64,000 nt of DNA, taken from NCBI GenBank assembly GCA_030737875.1, contig CM060920.1:480158861-480222860 (forward strand), written 5' to 3'. Below are positions 25,047 to 38,216 of the stretch, in pieces; the first letter of the stretch is position 1, and every line of letters begins with the position of its first letter. The DNA is from Allium sativum (lineage: Eukaryota > Streptophyta > Magnoliopsida > Asparagales > Amaryllidaceae). The notes beneath the pieces are model-generated. The model did no database searches. It saw only the letters and a list, made by a program, of their open reading frames with translations, and was not told where the DNA came from. A program made the position numbers and the translations under genes.

Positions 25047-27285
25047 AAATCCAATTTGATATCAAATACAAGGATGTGAATAGAAATTATATCAGCTTAT
25101 ATTTGATATCAAATTCTGAAACCAATGGATATCGTATTGGGGATAATGATATATATATCTTCCAAATTCCTCAACAATATCCGTACAATCACAAAATCCA
25201 ATATCGAAATATGCCGGAGATTATTTCTATTCCAAATCCATTTCAATTTATTCATTGGAAAATTCTGGTTATTTTAAAACCATTTTCAATGTCTAGTTTA
25301 TTTATTTCTAAAAAAAATCAAATTATTATTCTAGTTATCAACTAGTTCATTTCGTAAATATATATTTCTATCTTTTCAAAACTGGAATTTTTAATCCAAA
25401 ATCTTCCCAAAACCCTTATTATGAATTTACATAATTTTTCCATATTTTTAATAATTTTAATATTGCCCGTACAGTCGGTTTCCAATAACATCCACCGAAT
25501 CACATTCATTGCGATCTTTTCCAAAACTGATTTGGACATATCTTAAAATCCAACCATTAGATTTCAAATCTCTTGTATTCATTAGAAAGCACTTTTCAAT
25601 ACAAACCCAACTGTTTTAGTTTTAGGAGAATCCGACGGTCGGATCTCCGGTAACATCAATTCGAAGTTAATGGTTGAAATTCGTGAACAGTCGCTGCGCG
25701 GCGTGTTCTATTCAGGCTATTTAATATATATAATATATTATATATTTCATCGATTTCCATTCAAAACGTATTTATAAAATAATTATAAATTCATTTTAAA
25801 ATGATTCCCACTTCTATTTCAATTTTAAATCAAAATTGAATATACAATATCATTGTAATATTAAAACGATAATATTTTCAAAATATCAAATTTTGAAATC
25901 ACTTTTTGATATTCAGTATAAAATGAATAAAATCGACAGAAAATCCCATTCGTATTAAAATGGCGTTTAACTACTTAACAAGACTTCACATTTCAATATT
26001 TTCATGTCCATCCAAAACCGGACATCAAAATTACATTTTGATTATTCACTGAATATTTTTTTAAATATTCGTTAATTCTGAACTGGAATCAGACTCAATA
26101 AATTACAATATAATTTCAGTTATATGGATGTCATACATCGCATGTGTACAACAATAATGATAAACAATCATTAAAAATTCATACAACATCCATAGTGCAT
26201 TTTTCAACTATATAAGATTTAAAATAAATAAATAACGCTTATACAGTATGTCAACCCATCGATTGACATACATCTAAACAATTAGGATTAGTGTATGTCA
26301 AATATCATCCCAATACCCGTGTGGGTTTTCAACCAACAAATACTATTTATTATTTGTGTAGTTGGGCGATGTGTAAAATATTATCGTCCCAATCAATGTC
26401 AGTTAAATGGGTGTACGTAAACAAACCGTATGATTTACAAATGAATATTTATTTTATTTTTTGTTCATGATAATTTTACATACATTTTATATAAATAATT
26501 TTATATATACAACAATATCAATCAATGACAAACCAAACAAACAATCAACCATAGTTTGTACCAAAAAAATAGTGTCAGGAGCTACTAAGCCCCATCTACA
26601 ACCTATAATATAATAAATGTAAAATAATTTTAGTGAGAGAGAGTTCTCACAGTCGGTTTCCACTCCGTCATTCTTTATTGGACGGTTTGGATTTAAATCT
26701 GCCCTAAATTCTAATAAGCTCCAAATTTTAGCCGGTAAGTCCTATTGTGAAGCTCTCGTCTCCTCGATCGCAACGGATCGTGTTTCACTGGATTCTGACG
26801 CCGTATGTGAAAGTTACGTTAGTTTATAGTTTAGTGACTTCGTTAAGATAATTAAATAAATAAATTAATCACCTTCCACGTTTAACCACTTCAGCACGTC
26901 GTCGAACCCACCTCCGATCCTAGGGTTCCAAATTGCGTGCCACAACCATCTTGACAACGATCAGATGGCTTCACGAGATGCGCCACCATAAGGGCTTCCT
27001 CCGGCACCCCATCACGTTGAAGTCGATCATAGCTGACGTCGGATTTTAGCTTCGAACGAAGCTTTGGAGCCCCATTTCACCCAAACCACTATAGAAAATC
27101 CGATGATCCTAGTAAAGAATTAAAACCCATTCTTCACTCTATAGTTCTCGTTCAGATGTCGGGGTTTAATTCGAAATAATGTGGGAGTTATTTGAGGAAG
27201 AAAAATCGAGCTTGCTGACCCTTTTTTGAAACCTGGCGGCGCTGAAGCGATGTGAGGGAGTGATTTGGGTTTTGACTAACTTTTT

Positions 27286-27294
27286 CTATTTATA
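27286..27294 (-). promoter_or_regulatory. Likely TATA box of B2 LTR 2
   Basis: Minus strand TATAAATAG at the position homologous to 19532-19550 and 34309-34317, followed by the conserved CACTCCCTCACATCGC leader. Confidence 0.5.
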
Positions 27295-28163
27295 TTTTAT
27301 TTAATTCCTTCTATTTCTATTTGAAGAACTGAACTCGAAATAAACTCCAACGATTGACGTTCCTAGCTAAATACCCTCATTACAGACATAATGGAATATG
27401 TTTCGTAAGCCAATTCGACTTTATCGATCAGTTTTTCTTTAAATTAAAATATAAATCAAAATATACTGAATTCAAACGTACATTTTAATTTACCGGGGCC
27501 ACATACTGACTCCAGAAATTACAGGAAAATATATTTATCTAGTTTTGAAGATACAGTCCTGAAAAAACTAATTTCGTCGAATTTGGAGATCATTTGAAAA
27601 ATGGCCTTTTTATAGTCGATTAAATTCAAACTAAAGCTGTCAAAACACATTTAAATTTACCACGCTCACATATTAAATCCAAAAATTATGAAATTTGAAA
27701 TCTAGAAATAATTTGACATTCCGAATGCAACAAAAGCAGTTTCGTCGAAAATGGAGGTCATTTGCAAAATGTCTATTTTTAAGTGTTATATATTATATTA
27801 AAATATATATAAATTCCATAGAGACTATTTTAGATTTTAAACTGGGCATAACTTTCAATTTATATTACGAAATCTCAATTTTTCACATTCGTTAGAAGGA
27901 TATTATTAAACAGATTCAATTGTTTTTTGTTTTTACTGAAATCCGATTTATATTGAATTCTATATATTCATTTGAAATTAGAAATCGAATTTTCAAACTA
28001 CCATGTCGTTTCAAGTTCGTTTTATAATTAAATTAAAATTATACATTTTAGCTTCTATATAAATAAATTTTTATTCTTTATTATTTAAAATAAATCATCT
28101 TAAATATTCAAAATCCATTAAAATAGCTAAAAAAAAATGGTTCCAAAATTACGGGTTGTTACA

Positions 28164-29205
28164 ATCTCCCCGTCTTAAAACCTTTTCGTCCTCGAAAAGG
28201 AACGGAGCTGAAAGTTGTTTAAACAACCAACTCAACTTTCATTTTGGCTTTCATTCTTCATTTTTTCAGTTTCTAAGAATTTTCTAATTTCTCAAAAATT
28301 TGGCTAACACCATAAATTTTTGAAAAATTTCACCATAACCTCCCTTGTATAGGTGATCGGTAAAATCGCAACTTGCCTCACAGGGCACTCATCAATCCAA
28401 AAGAAAAAGCCAAGCGGCTAGACAATCAGCTCATAAAATCATCAAAACCCAAGAAATACAATAAACATGTACTTATTTGTCGGGCATACAATTTTATTCC
28501 TCTTCTTAGCTTCCATGCTATGACCTGTTCATTGTATATACATGTATATGAATGCAATTCCAATCAAATTTCAATTCAGTTCAATTTTTGATTTAATTCG
28601 GCTAAAATTTACCTTTCATTTTCATATTGATTTTATTGTTCCAATATTTTTATTAGTTAAACTAATAATAAAACATCACAACCAGTAATCAATTTGTTGG
28701 TTAATTTTTCAAATGTATAACTTTTATATATATTTAAATGTTTTCAGTGCCAAATCAGAAATAAATTCTAACTATGTTTTGGTTCTCACACCAGTCAATT
28801 GGAAATTATATAGAAATTCACTTTTGAAACTCGAACACATATATTGATGATGTGTCCACATCATCAGAATCATCTCCTGGCAACTAGAGTGTGATTCTAT
28901 ATCTATCCAGTATATTTGAGACTTCGAATACGCGCATGTTCAAAATCTTCATATACTCGATAGTCCAAATTCAATATAAAATAAACATTCAAATACGTAT
29001 AATAAGATGTAAATTTTCAAAATCTAATTTGATTGATTTTATTTTTAAAATAACACTCTTCAAACTCATTCTAGGATATTACTGATCCTATCTCTAAGGA
29101 GTTATTCTCATAGGATATTACTAATCCTGTCTCTGATGAATTCTTTCGTTTGGTTCTAATGTTCCTTGTTCTCTAGCTTTGTAAACCAAAGCTCCAATAC
29201 CAAAC
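28164..29205 (-). mobile_element. B2 interior 2, non-coding (1.04 kb)
   Basis: A second copy of the interior at 20457-21502, in the same orientation, with numerous substitutions. Polypurine side at 28164-28178; primer-binding site at 29191-29202 reads minus TGGTATTGGAGC, two changes from the canonical site, so this copy would prime poorly. No coding sequence. Confidence 0.85.
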
Positions 29206-31429
29206 TGAGACGACCCAAACTAAGACGACCCAAACTTCCTCTTGCGAGAAAGCCCGGATTAAATTGAGAACATGACGCATCATAACACAAACAACAGAAC
29301 ATGTCATTGCTATTACAATAATTTAAACCAAAGTACAAGAATATATCAGAGTATGAATAAATAATATATAGTGGAAAATATCAGAGATTAAAATACATAG
29401 CAGCGGAAATTTAAAATGTATAAATACAAAGCACAGCGGGAATACATCAACAACACAAGTGAAATAAATCCACGGATACAAAGCTTTCTGAATATAGCTC
29501 CAGCTATAATCCAGTATCCTAGGAAGAGAAATATCCCCGAAAACCAAAACTACTAGCTGCCCGTGTGGAAAATATGGGCACCCAGAGTTTAGGTTAAAAC
29601 AATAAACTCCGAGTCAGTTATGGGACTGGTGTGAGAACAAAAACAGTTATTAATTTTTATTTTAAAATAAGGAAAATCAAGGGACCACACCGTATAATAT
29701 GGATCGGGTTTACCTCCAAGAACACCAGTGCTTAAAACAAATAGCGCAATGCTAATTAACGAAAAATGAAGGTATTATAAGACTCAGGTCTCATCATGCA
29801 ATGCAACGCAAGCAGGGGATAGAGTTTTACCTTATAATAGCCAAATATGCTTGGTACGTTTTAAAAACAAATCTTTTAATATTACTATAAGTGAAGAAAT
29901 AAACTTCAAATATAAATGTATCAATCATAGATGGCATGAGCGCACCATTCCACTATGTCGCCATATATAGGTTTTTAACTAAAACTGCAAAATGTCATAT
30001 TGGAAGTTTGGATTTCCATGCTGATGGCTCCTGATTTGAAAGATCTATCGCATAGTGCAATACTCCATGTCTTATGTCCCGGCTAGAGAAAACACTGTAA
30101 TGCACATCCGCCTTTTTGGGAAATCAAGTATCACCGCGGCTTACACCCCAGTTTGAGAAAACACCGCTTACTCTATCCCAATGGGTATCGGGGGGTGTGC
30201 CCTATCCCTCTGATCATGGAGCGACCACACTCAGCTCATCTCGGTCGACCGAATCAATGACACCTCTAAGGGTGTCTATCCTCATCTCAAAAGCATACTG
30301 ACCTGACCATTATTTCACCAACATACCGGGGTGTGAGGCTTGTGAATCAACGCTACACAAAGCTATGCTAATTAAACCTATGCTTTGATCATAATCCACA
30401 AGGCTCTTCTTTTCAAAAAAAAGCCTTGATCCATGCATCTCAGCATGTCACGTTGTCAATCCATACCGTACCATTGATTTCTACCAATATATATCCTCTA
30501 AGCTCATACGTCACAGAGAACGGTGTTAAGAAAGAGAATAAATTCTCCGCCATCAAACAGATATATATTTAGCAGAGATCAACGAATACAACATAAAGGA
30601 ATAGAACTTCAGACACACCATCCATTTGCAAGTCCGTTCTGGGTCTGAACGAAACCAAAGGCACCTTATTCCTCGTCCCGTATGTGCAATACCGGAGAAA
30701 GGCCCTCGCAAATATGAAGAATCAACAAATACGTCTGGATGGCTACCACTGTAGCCCCTTCAAGCTAGCTACTCCAATCATGGGCATCAGTAGCAACCCA
30801 TCCATTCGATGTGAAGATCGTCGGTCTTGCACGTCTTCAATCTCCTCGATTGTTAGTCGTCGTATCAATTATTCAGAATGGGTTAAACCCGTTCTTTCCG
30901 AATAACTCGCGTATCTTATAATCAAGTGCTATAACAACATATCATATGCCTCATTCCAATCCAGAATATTTTTTTATTCATATTTCCTAATTCGTGGAAA
31001 GGTTCTCATTATTCTTATCAAAGATTATCACTTTTAAACACACTGTTTAATCCATTTCTTTGGGAATCATTTCAAAAGATTTTATAGTATCCGGGATTAA
31101 CGCCTTACCAAAGTAATCATATATTTTATTATCCCAGCCTAACCTATTCATCCGATGGAGAAAAACTGGTACTAATCCATATCTAACACCACTGTATTAT
31201 CGGTAAATTCGATTACCATTTCACGTTCAAATCTAATTAAAGATTTAACTGTCGCATGAAGTCAAACTGATGATACTCCATTTTCGAACACTTCTCAAAT
31301 TTGGCAAATTTAATTACCACGTTAACATTTCAGTCTAATTAAAGATTCATTAAAACTCCACTTAGTTTTAATCTCCGAAAATCATTATTTAATCATTATT
31401 CAAATTTAGGAAATAAATCTTGTCTTTAC

Positions 31430-31945
31430 TGGATTAAAATCCAATCCAATTTAAACATCGTTCACGATAAACCCAAAATCATCTTCCATCAAAATGTAAT
31501 CTACACGGAAATCATAACAGTGTATAATCGATATAAATTCCCATATCAGACTAATAATATAAATGGAATATCGGCAAAGCCTTTTAAATTCGATATATAG
31601 TAACGGTCTTCCTTTACAGCAGCTCATCTCGATTATTACCAAATCGAATTCCATTCAATTCCAATTTAATATATTAAATTGGAAATCTTTACTTTGGAAG
31701 ATTCCATTAATCTTAATATAAAGATTAGAAATTCCAATCATATTCTTCACTGTTAATTGGGTTAAAGAACAAATGTTATTTAAAACACCGTTCACAATAA
31801 ACCCAAAAATCCAATTCTTTTATTCAATTCCAATTAAATAATAATTAATTGGAAAACTTCACTCAATCTTAATTTAAAGATTTATTCTTTTCTCAATTGG
31901 GTTTAAGAACAGTGTTATTTAAGACACCGTTTATGACAAACCCAA
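31430..31945. repeat. Triple-hairpin cassette in B2 LTR 3
   Basis: Units at 31430-31475 (degraded on its left arm), 31758-31806 and 31898-31945. Confidence 0.65.
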
Positions 31946-32499
31946 AATCCAATTTGATATCAAATACAAGGCTCTGAATAGAAATTATATCGGCTTATAT
32001 TCAATATCAAAAACTGAAACCAACGGATATTGTATTGGGAATAACGATATATATCTTCCAAATTCCTCAATAATATCTATATAATCACGAAATCCAATAT
32101 CAAAATATTCCGAAGATTATTTCCATTCCAAATCCATTCCAATTTTTTCATTGGAAAATTCTGGTTATTTTAAAACCATTTTCAATGTCCTATTTATTTA
32201 TTTCTAAAAATAATTGGATTATTATTCCAGTTATCACTAGTTCATTTCGATAAGAATATATTTTTATCTTTTCAAAACTGGAATTTTTCATCCAAAATCT
32301 ACCCAAAACCCTTGTTATGAATTTACATTATTTTTCCATATTTCTAATAATTTTAATATCGCACGTACAGTCGGATTCCAATAACGGCCACCGAACTACA
32401 TCCATAGCGATCTTTTCCAAAACTGATTTCGACATATCTTAAAATCCAACTATTTGATTTCAAATCTCTTATATTCATTAGAAAGCTCTTTTCAATACG

Positions 32500-32671
32500 A
32501 ACCCAACGGTTCCAGTTCTAGGGGAATCCGATGGTCGCATCTCCCGTAACATCAATTCAAAGTTAATGGTTGAATTCGCGAACGGAACCCAATGGTTCCG
32601 GTTCTACGGGAATCCGACGGTCGCATCTCCCGTAACATCAATTCGAAGTTAAACGTTGAATTCGTGAACGG
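32500..32671. repeat. 86 bp tandem duplication in LTR 3
   Basis: Two copies starting AACCCAA(C/T)GGTTCC at 32500 and 32586. Only one copy exists in LTR 1, LTR 2 and the C LTRs. Confidence 0.9.
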
Positions 32672-34308
32672 TCGCTGCATAGCGCGTTCTATTCAGGCCA
32701 TTTAATATATACATATATATATATATATAATATATTATATGTTTCATCGATTTTCAAACAAAACGCATTTATAAAATATTAATAAGGTCATTTTAAAATG
32801 ATTACCACTTCAATTTCAGTTCTAAATCAAAACTGAATATTCTATATCATTATAATAATAAAATGATAATATTTTCAAAATATCAAATTTTGAAATCACT
32901 TTTTGATATTCATTATAAAATGAATAAAATCGACAGAAAACCCCGTTCGTATTAAAATGGCGTTTAACTACTTAACACGACTTCATATTTCAATACTTTC
33001 GTGTCTATCCAAAATCGGACATCAAAATCACGTTTTGATTATTCACAGAATATTATTTTAAATATTCGTCAATTCTGAACTGAAATCAGACTCAATCAAT
33101 TACCATATAATTTCAGTTATGTGGATTTCATACATCGCATGTATACAACAATAATGATAAACAATCATTAAAAATTCATACAACATCTAGGGTGCATTTT
33201 TCAACTGTATAAGCATTAAAATAAACAAATAACGCTTATATAGTTTGTCAACCCATCGATTGACATACATCTAAACATTTGGGATTAGTATATGTCAAAT
33301 ATCGTCCCAATACGCGTGTTGGGTTTCAACCAACAATACTGTTTATTATTTGTACAGTTGGGCGATGTGTAAAATATTATCGTCCCAATCAATGTCAGTT
33401 AAATGGGTGTACATAAACAAACCGTCCGATTTGCAAATGAATATTTATTTTATTTTATTTTCATGATAATTTTATTTACATTTTAAATAAATAATTTTAT
33501 ATTTACAACAATATAAATTAATGACAATACCAAACACAATCCAAACAAACAATCAACCATGGTTTGTACAAAAAAATAGTGTTAGGAGCTACTAAGCCCC
33601 ATTAGCAACCTATTATATAATAACTATAAAATAATTTGAGTGAAAGAGAGTTCTCATAGTCGGTTTCCACTCCTCATTCTTTATTGAATGGTTTGGATTT
33701 AAATCTGCACTAAATTCTAACAAGCTCTAAATTTGACTCAGTAAGCCTTATTGTGAAGCTCTCGTCTCCTTGATACAACGGATCCAGTTTCACTGGATTC
33801 CGAGACCGTATGTGAAAGTTACGTTAGTTTATAGTTTAAAGACTTCGTTAAGATAATTAATAAGGTAATTAATTAAATAAATTAATCACCTTCCATGTTT
33901 AACCACTTCAGCACGTTGTCAAACCCACCTCCAAACCTAGGGTTCAAAATCGCGAGCGCTACAGCCACCTTGATGACGATCGGATGGCTTCACGAGATGC
34001 GCCGCCGCGAGAGGTTCCTCCGGCACCCCCTCACGTTGAAGTCGATCGCCTGCTGTCGTCGGATTTTAGCTTCGAATGGCGAAGCTTTGGAGCCCCATTT
34101 CCACCAAACCACTATACAAAATCCGATGATCCTAGTATAGAATTAAAGCCTATTCTTCACTCTACAATTCTCGTTTAGATGTTGGGGTTTAATTCGGAAT
34201 GATGTGCGAGTTATTTGAGGAAGAAAAATCAAGCTTCCTGGTCCTTCATTGAAACCCGGCGGTGCTGATGCGATGTGAGGGTGTGATTTGGGTTATGACC
34301 AACTTTTT

Positions 34309-34317
34309 CTATTTATA
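34309..34317 (-). promoter_or_regulatory. Likely TATA box of B2 LTR 3
   Basis: Minus strand TATAAATAG followed by GAAAAAGTTGGTCA and CACCCTCACATCGC. As the outer 5' LTR of the complex, this would be the promoter for full-length RNA. Confidence 0.5.
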
Positions 34318-35199
34318 CATATATTTATATTTTATTTAATTCCTTTTATTTCCGTTTGACGCTCCGAACTCGAAACAAACTCCAACAACTGTCATTCCCA
34401 ACTAGATACCCCCACTCCGGAAACAATGGAATATATAAGCCAATTTGACTTGTTCGATCAGTTTTTCTTTAAATTAAATATAAATTAATATATATTGAAT
34501 TCAAATGTACATTTTAATTTACCGGGGTCGCATACTATCTCCAAAAATTACAAAAAAAATAAATCTAGCTATGTTTTGACGATACGGTCCTAACAAAACT
34601 AATTTCATTGAATTTGGAGATCGTTTGTAAAATGGCCTTTTTATAGTCGATTAAATTCAAAGCAAAGCTGTCAAAACACATTTAAATTTACCACGCTCAC
34701 ATATTAAATCTAAAAATTATGAAATTTGAAACCTAGAAATAATTTGACATTCCGGATCCAACAAAAGTGGTTTCGTCGAAAATGGAGGTCGTTTGGAAAA
34801 TGGCTATTTTAAGGGCTATATATTATATTAAAATATATATAAATTCCATAGCGACTATTTTAGATTTTAAACTAGACATAACTTTCAATTTATATTATGA
34901 AATCTCGATTTTTGACATTTTTTAGAAAGATATTATTAAACAGATTCAAATTTTTTTGGTTTTACTGAAATCCGATTTATACTGAATTTTGTATATTCAT
35001 TCGAATTAGAAATCGAATTTTCAAACTACCGCGTCATTTCAAATTCGTTTTATAATTAAAATAAATTTATACGTTCTAACTTCTATTTAAATAATTTTTT
35101 AGTGGTTATTATTTAAAATAAATCATTTTAAATATTCAAAATCCATTAAAATAGCTAAAATAAAACTTTTAGTTGGTTTCAAAATTACGTGTTGTTACA

Positions 35200-35204
35200 G
35201 TATG
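35200..35204. repeat. Target-site duplication GTATG, right copy
   Basis: Matches 14489-14493 and closes the B2 complex. Confidence 0.85.
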
Positions 35205-38200
35205 GGACCACCTTCCGATATTGTAACTCTAGAGAGGAATACACTGGGTTCAACAAAATCATCTTGCAACCAAGGATAAACATGATAGGCCTCTCACTTC
35301 GCTTGAGAGTATTATCACCAACGGTTGGGATCAACAACCGTTACCCGAAAGAGACAACATCAAAAGAATAAAGAAGCAAATAAAATTTCTCTAGATCCGG
35401 TGACAATACACCCTACTTGGGAGCAACCCACTTAGCCATCTGACCTACCCGATTTAATACCATTTCCCGGTTGTGAGGCTTGAGGTTATAATTATCTCTT
35501 TGAACATCTGGCCACCATTCACTTTGAATGCCACATTGTCAGATTCGCCAAATCACTAATTGGCATCCACAAAAATACTTTGGGTGTTTGCGCCACCAAA
35601 CAGAAGTACGTTTGTAAATATCAATGTAAGTGACTCTTAAGAAATACAATGTCAGACATTCTTCCATACAAGTCATCCAGGAAAAGGATGAACCGAAGGC
35701 ACTCTCCTACCGCATCCTAGGAATCACCCTATGGATTGGTAGCTAGTATTCCTTGCAAATCCGTAGATTTAAACAACAACAGAGTCACAGTATAGCTTTT
35801 GCCACAAAACTAGAGATTAGAAGACAATCTACCATTTTATGAGATCCGCGATGTTCAATTTCTCCATCTCGATCAGTATCTGATATATACAACGTTTACG
35901 TATTCATTGGTCGGAATGGTTTTCAAATATAAATTTGATCCCATTCATTTTATACCAACAATCGTATTGGCTAGATTTTATAGTTGGTTATTTAACTATC
36001 AAATAAACAACAATTCAATCATGAAAATAAAATGAATTCGTTGACTCAGTACTTAGCATCATTTGGCCCTTTTTATTATAAATAATTAAAGAATAGTTAA
36101 TTTAAAACTTCTTAAACATTCCATATTTTTAAACATGGTATTAAATTATCATTTCAATGTATTAATCTTCTCAAAACCATTTCAATCTGATATTTAGAAA
36201 ATATTTAATAACCATACTCAATTTCTATTTTACTATTATTTCAAAACATTAATTACAACATTATTCAAGTATTTCTATACCTCAACATTCATTAGTCCCT
36301 GACCGTAATTGGTTAGCGAATAATTCTCTAAGTATCAACCCCGAACAACGAAATAAACATCAAATCAATACTCAGAAAATCACCTAACTTAACAATCTCC
36401 AGTTAGGTTCTAATTTTTACCTCGACTTATTATCAACCCATAGTATTCCACTTCTAATTCGTTCAACAATATTTTTTGAAAATCTCGTTTAAATTCCATT
36501 ATTTATGTAACATTAATTTAAACTTAACGCTATCGCCTCATGCCCCCTTTTCAAACTTCATGTATACCTCTATAGTTTAATATAAACCCTTTTTATCTCG
36601 ATCCTTTCTTACTTAATTTATGTTAAGTAAACATTATACTTAAGCTTCACATCTGCTTAAATTTTATTTTATAATTCCCTTTATAAAAACTTGGGTTTGA
36701 ATACAAAACTCCTTCATCAACTTCTTTCAATTTCAACTAAATTTCATTACCTAATTTGATTACTTACATAAATAAAATAAATTTAAGAAGTAATCGCATT
36801 AATTAACAAATAATGTACTTCATCATTTACTAGCGTAGGGGTAGTTAAATTATTTATTAACAAAAACAAATAATAAATTCTTTTTAAAACATTATTAAAT
36901 TAAAACAAATATTCATTATTGTATTTCATTATATTAATTCAAAAAAAATCAATCAAATAAACAATTCTAATTAAATTAGTTGACTTCGTTAACTTAAATT
37001 AATCAACTCCAGTTAGCCCTTCTTTTAAATTAATTAATAATATAATTAATTTAAATAATTTCATTTAATTGCCTCTTGAAAATAATTAATCCAACTCTTA
37101 ACCATTGCGTTAATTTCTGCTCTTCTACTTATAAATCTTACTAACGTAAGAATTTGATTTATAAAATCATTTAATAATAACTTATAAAACTTACATAATA
37201 AATAACAAATATTAATTTTCTTTATCAAACCTTTATTCAGAATAATAGATTTCCAAAATCTATCTTCAGTTGTAAAATGAATTTTATAACTTTATTACCG
37301 TCGATTCACCTGACGGTAAATCAATATTTATAAAACGATATATTTTTCGGCCAACTGCTACTAATTAGGCAACCAATACTGTCTCTTGGTTAAAACAAAA
37401 CAAATGTTGAATTTAGATTCAACAATCGATGATCAAATCAATCATCCAATCATATCAGTTAAACAGTTCATATAATTATAATATGAAAATTTACAATAAA
37501 TCTGAGGAATCCAGTTGGATCCCTTTAACCTGATTTCCTTTTATCCAAATATGTTACATCAAACAAAGTCATCTATTTTGATAAACATATATAATATTCA
37601 ATAATCAAACAACAACAGCAATCCAAATGTCTATATCTCAATTTAATACGTTTATATTTTTATAAACGTAACCAACGAAGTAAGTTACCTCATTTTGAAA
37701 TAATCGTTAAAAAATAACGATTGGTTTAAATTACATCAAACGAACGTTTTAGTTAATAAGCTTAGTCAACATAAATAAATATATATTCAGCATCCATCAA
37801 ACCATTAACAATCATAGCACACAAATATTTAAACCCGACTTATATAAATATAAGTGAGACAAAACTGAGTGAGGTGGACTCACCTTGATTCCCATTATTG
37901 TTGAAACAGTCCATTTTAATTAAATTAAATGGTTGTTTAATTTAATTAAAAATTCCCATTGCTACCCACTCTGACCAAACTAGCTTCATCCTGTTGTGCT
38001 AGTTGACTCGGTTCCGACGCCGCTTGTTTCATTCCAATTTGATAACACAATCATACGTTATCAATTTTATACGTTATACTTATTAAATCTAACTATTATA
38101 ACCTTAATTATAATATTTTATTTATTCTAATTAACAGTTGTCATTTAATACGGTATTTGTTTTATTTAAATCAATATTATTAACACTTAAATAATAATTA

Positions 38201-38216
38201 AACTTCCTAATTCTAA
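35205..38216 (-). mobile_element. B1 5' LTR, second piece
   Basis: Continues the LTR begun at 13768. It shows remote but ordered similarity to the B2 and C LTRs (GGTTGTGAGGCTTG near 35470; GACCGTAATTGGTTAG near 36301 against 45590; GGTTCCGACGCCG near 38010 against GGATTCCGACACCG near 19030). No hairpin cassette is seen at the expected place. It is interrupted at 38216 by gypsy-2; TCTAA (38212-38216) is the presumed target duplication. No gene in these 3 kb. Confidence 0.6.

Larger units (their letters stand above)
21503..28163 (-). mobile_element. B2 complex, LTR 2 (middle LTR, carries a MITE)
   Basis: It runs from TGAGACGACCC to ACGGGTTGTTACA, with a primer-binding site on its left and a polypurine tract on its right. 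It therefore serves as 5' LTR for interior 1 and as 3' LTR for interior 2. It is 6.66 kb including the 769 bp MITE and its duplicated 9 bp target, about 5.9 kb without. It differs from LTR 1 and LTR 3 by many substitutions and small indels. Confidence 0.88.
29206..35199 (-). mobile_element. B2 complex, LTR 3 (5.99 kb, outer 5' LTR)
   Basis: It runs from TGAGACGACCC to ACGTGTTGTTACA and is followed by the right copy of the GTATG target duplication. The first 15 bp of the LTR are tandemly repeated (29206-29220 and 29221-29235, one mismatch). An 86 bp tandem duplication lies at 32500-32671 and a deletion of nearly 50 bp near 31090 relative to LTR 2. Confidence 0.88.

Noticed and set aside
14494..35199. 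Two independent adjacent insertions
   Set aside because: The two units share a single middle LTR and only the outer ends carry a matching target duplication.
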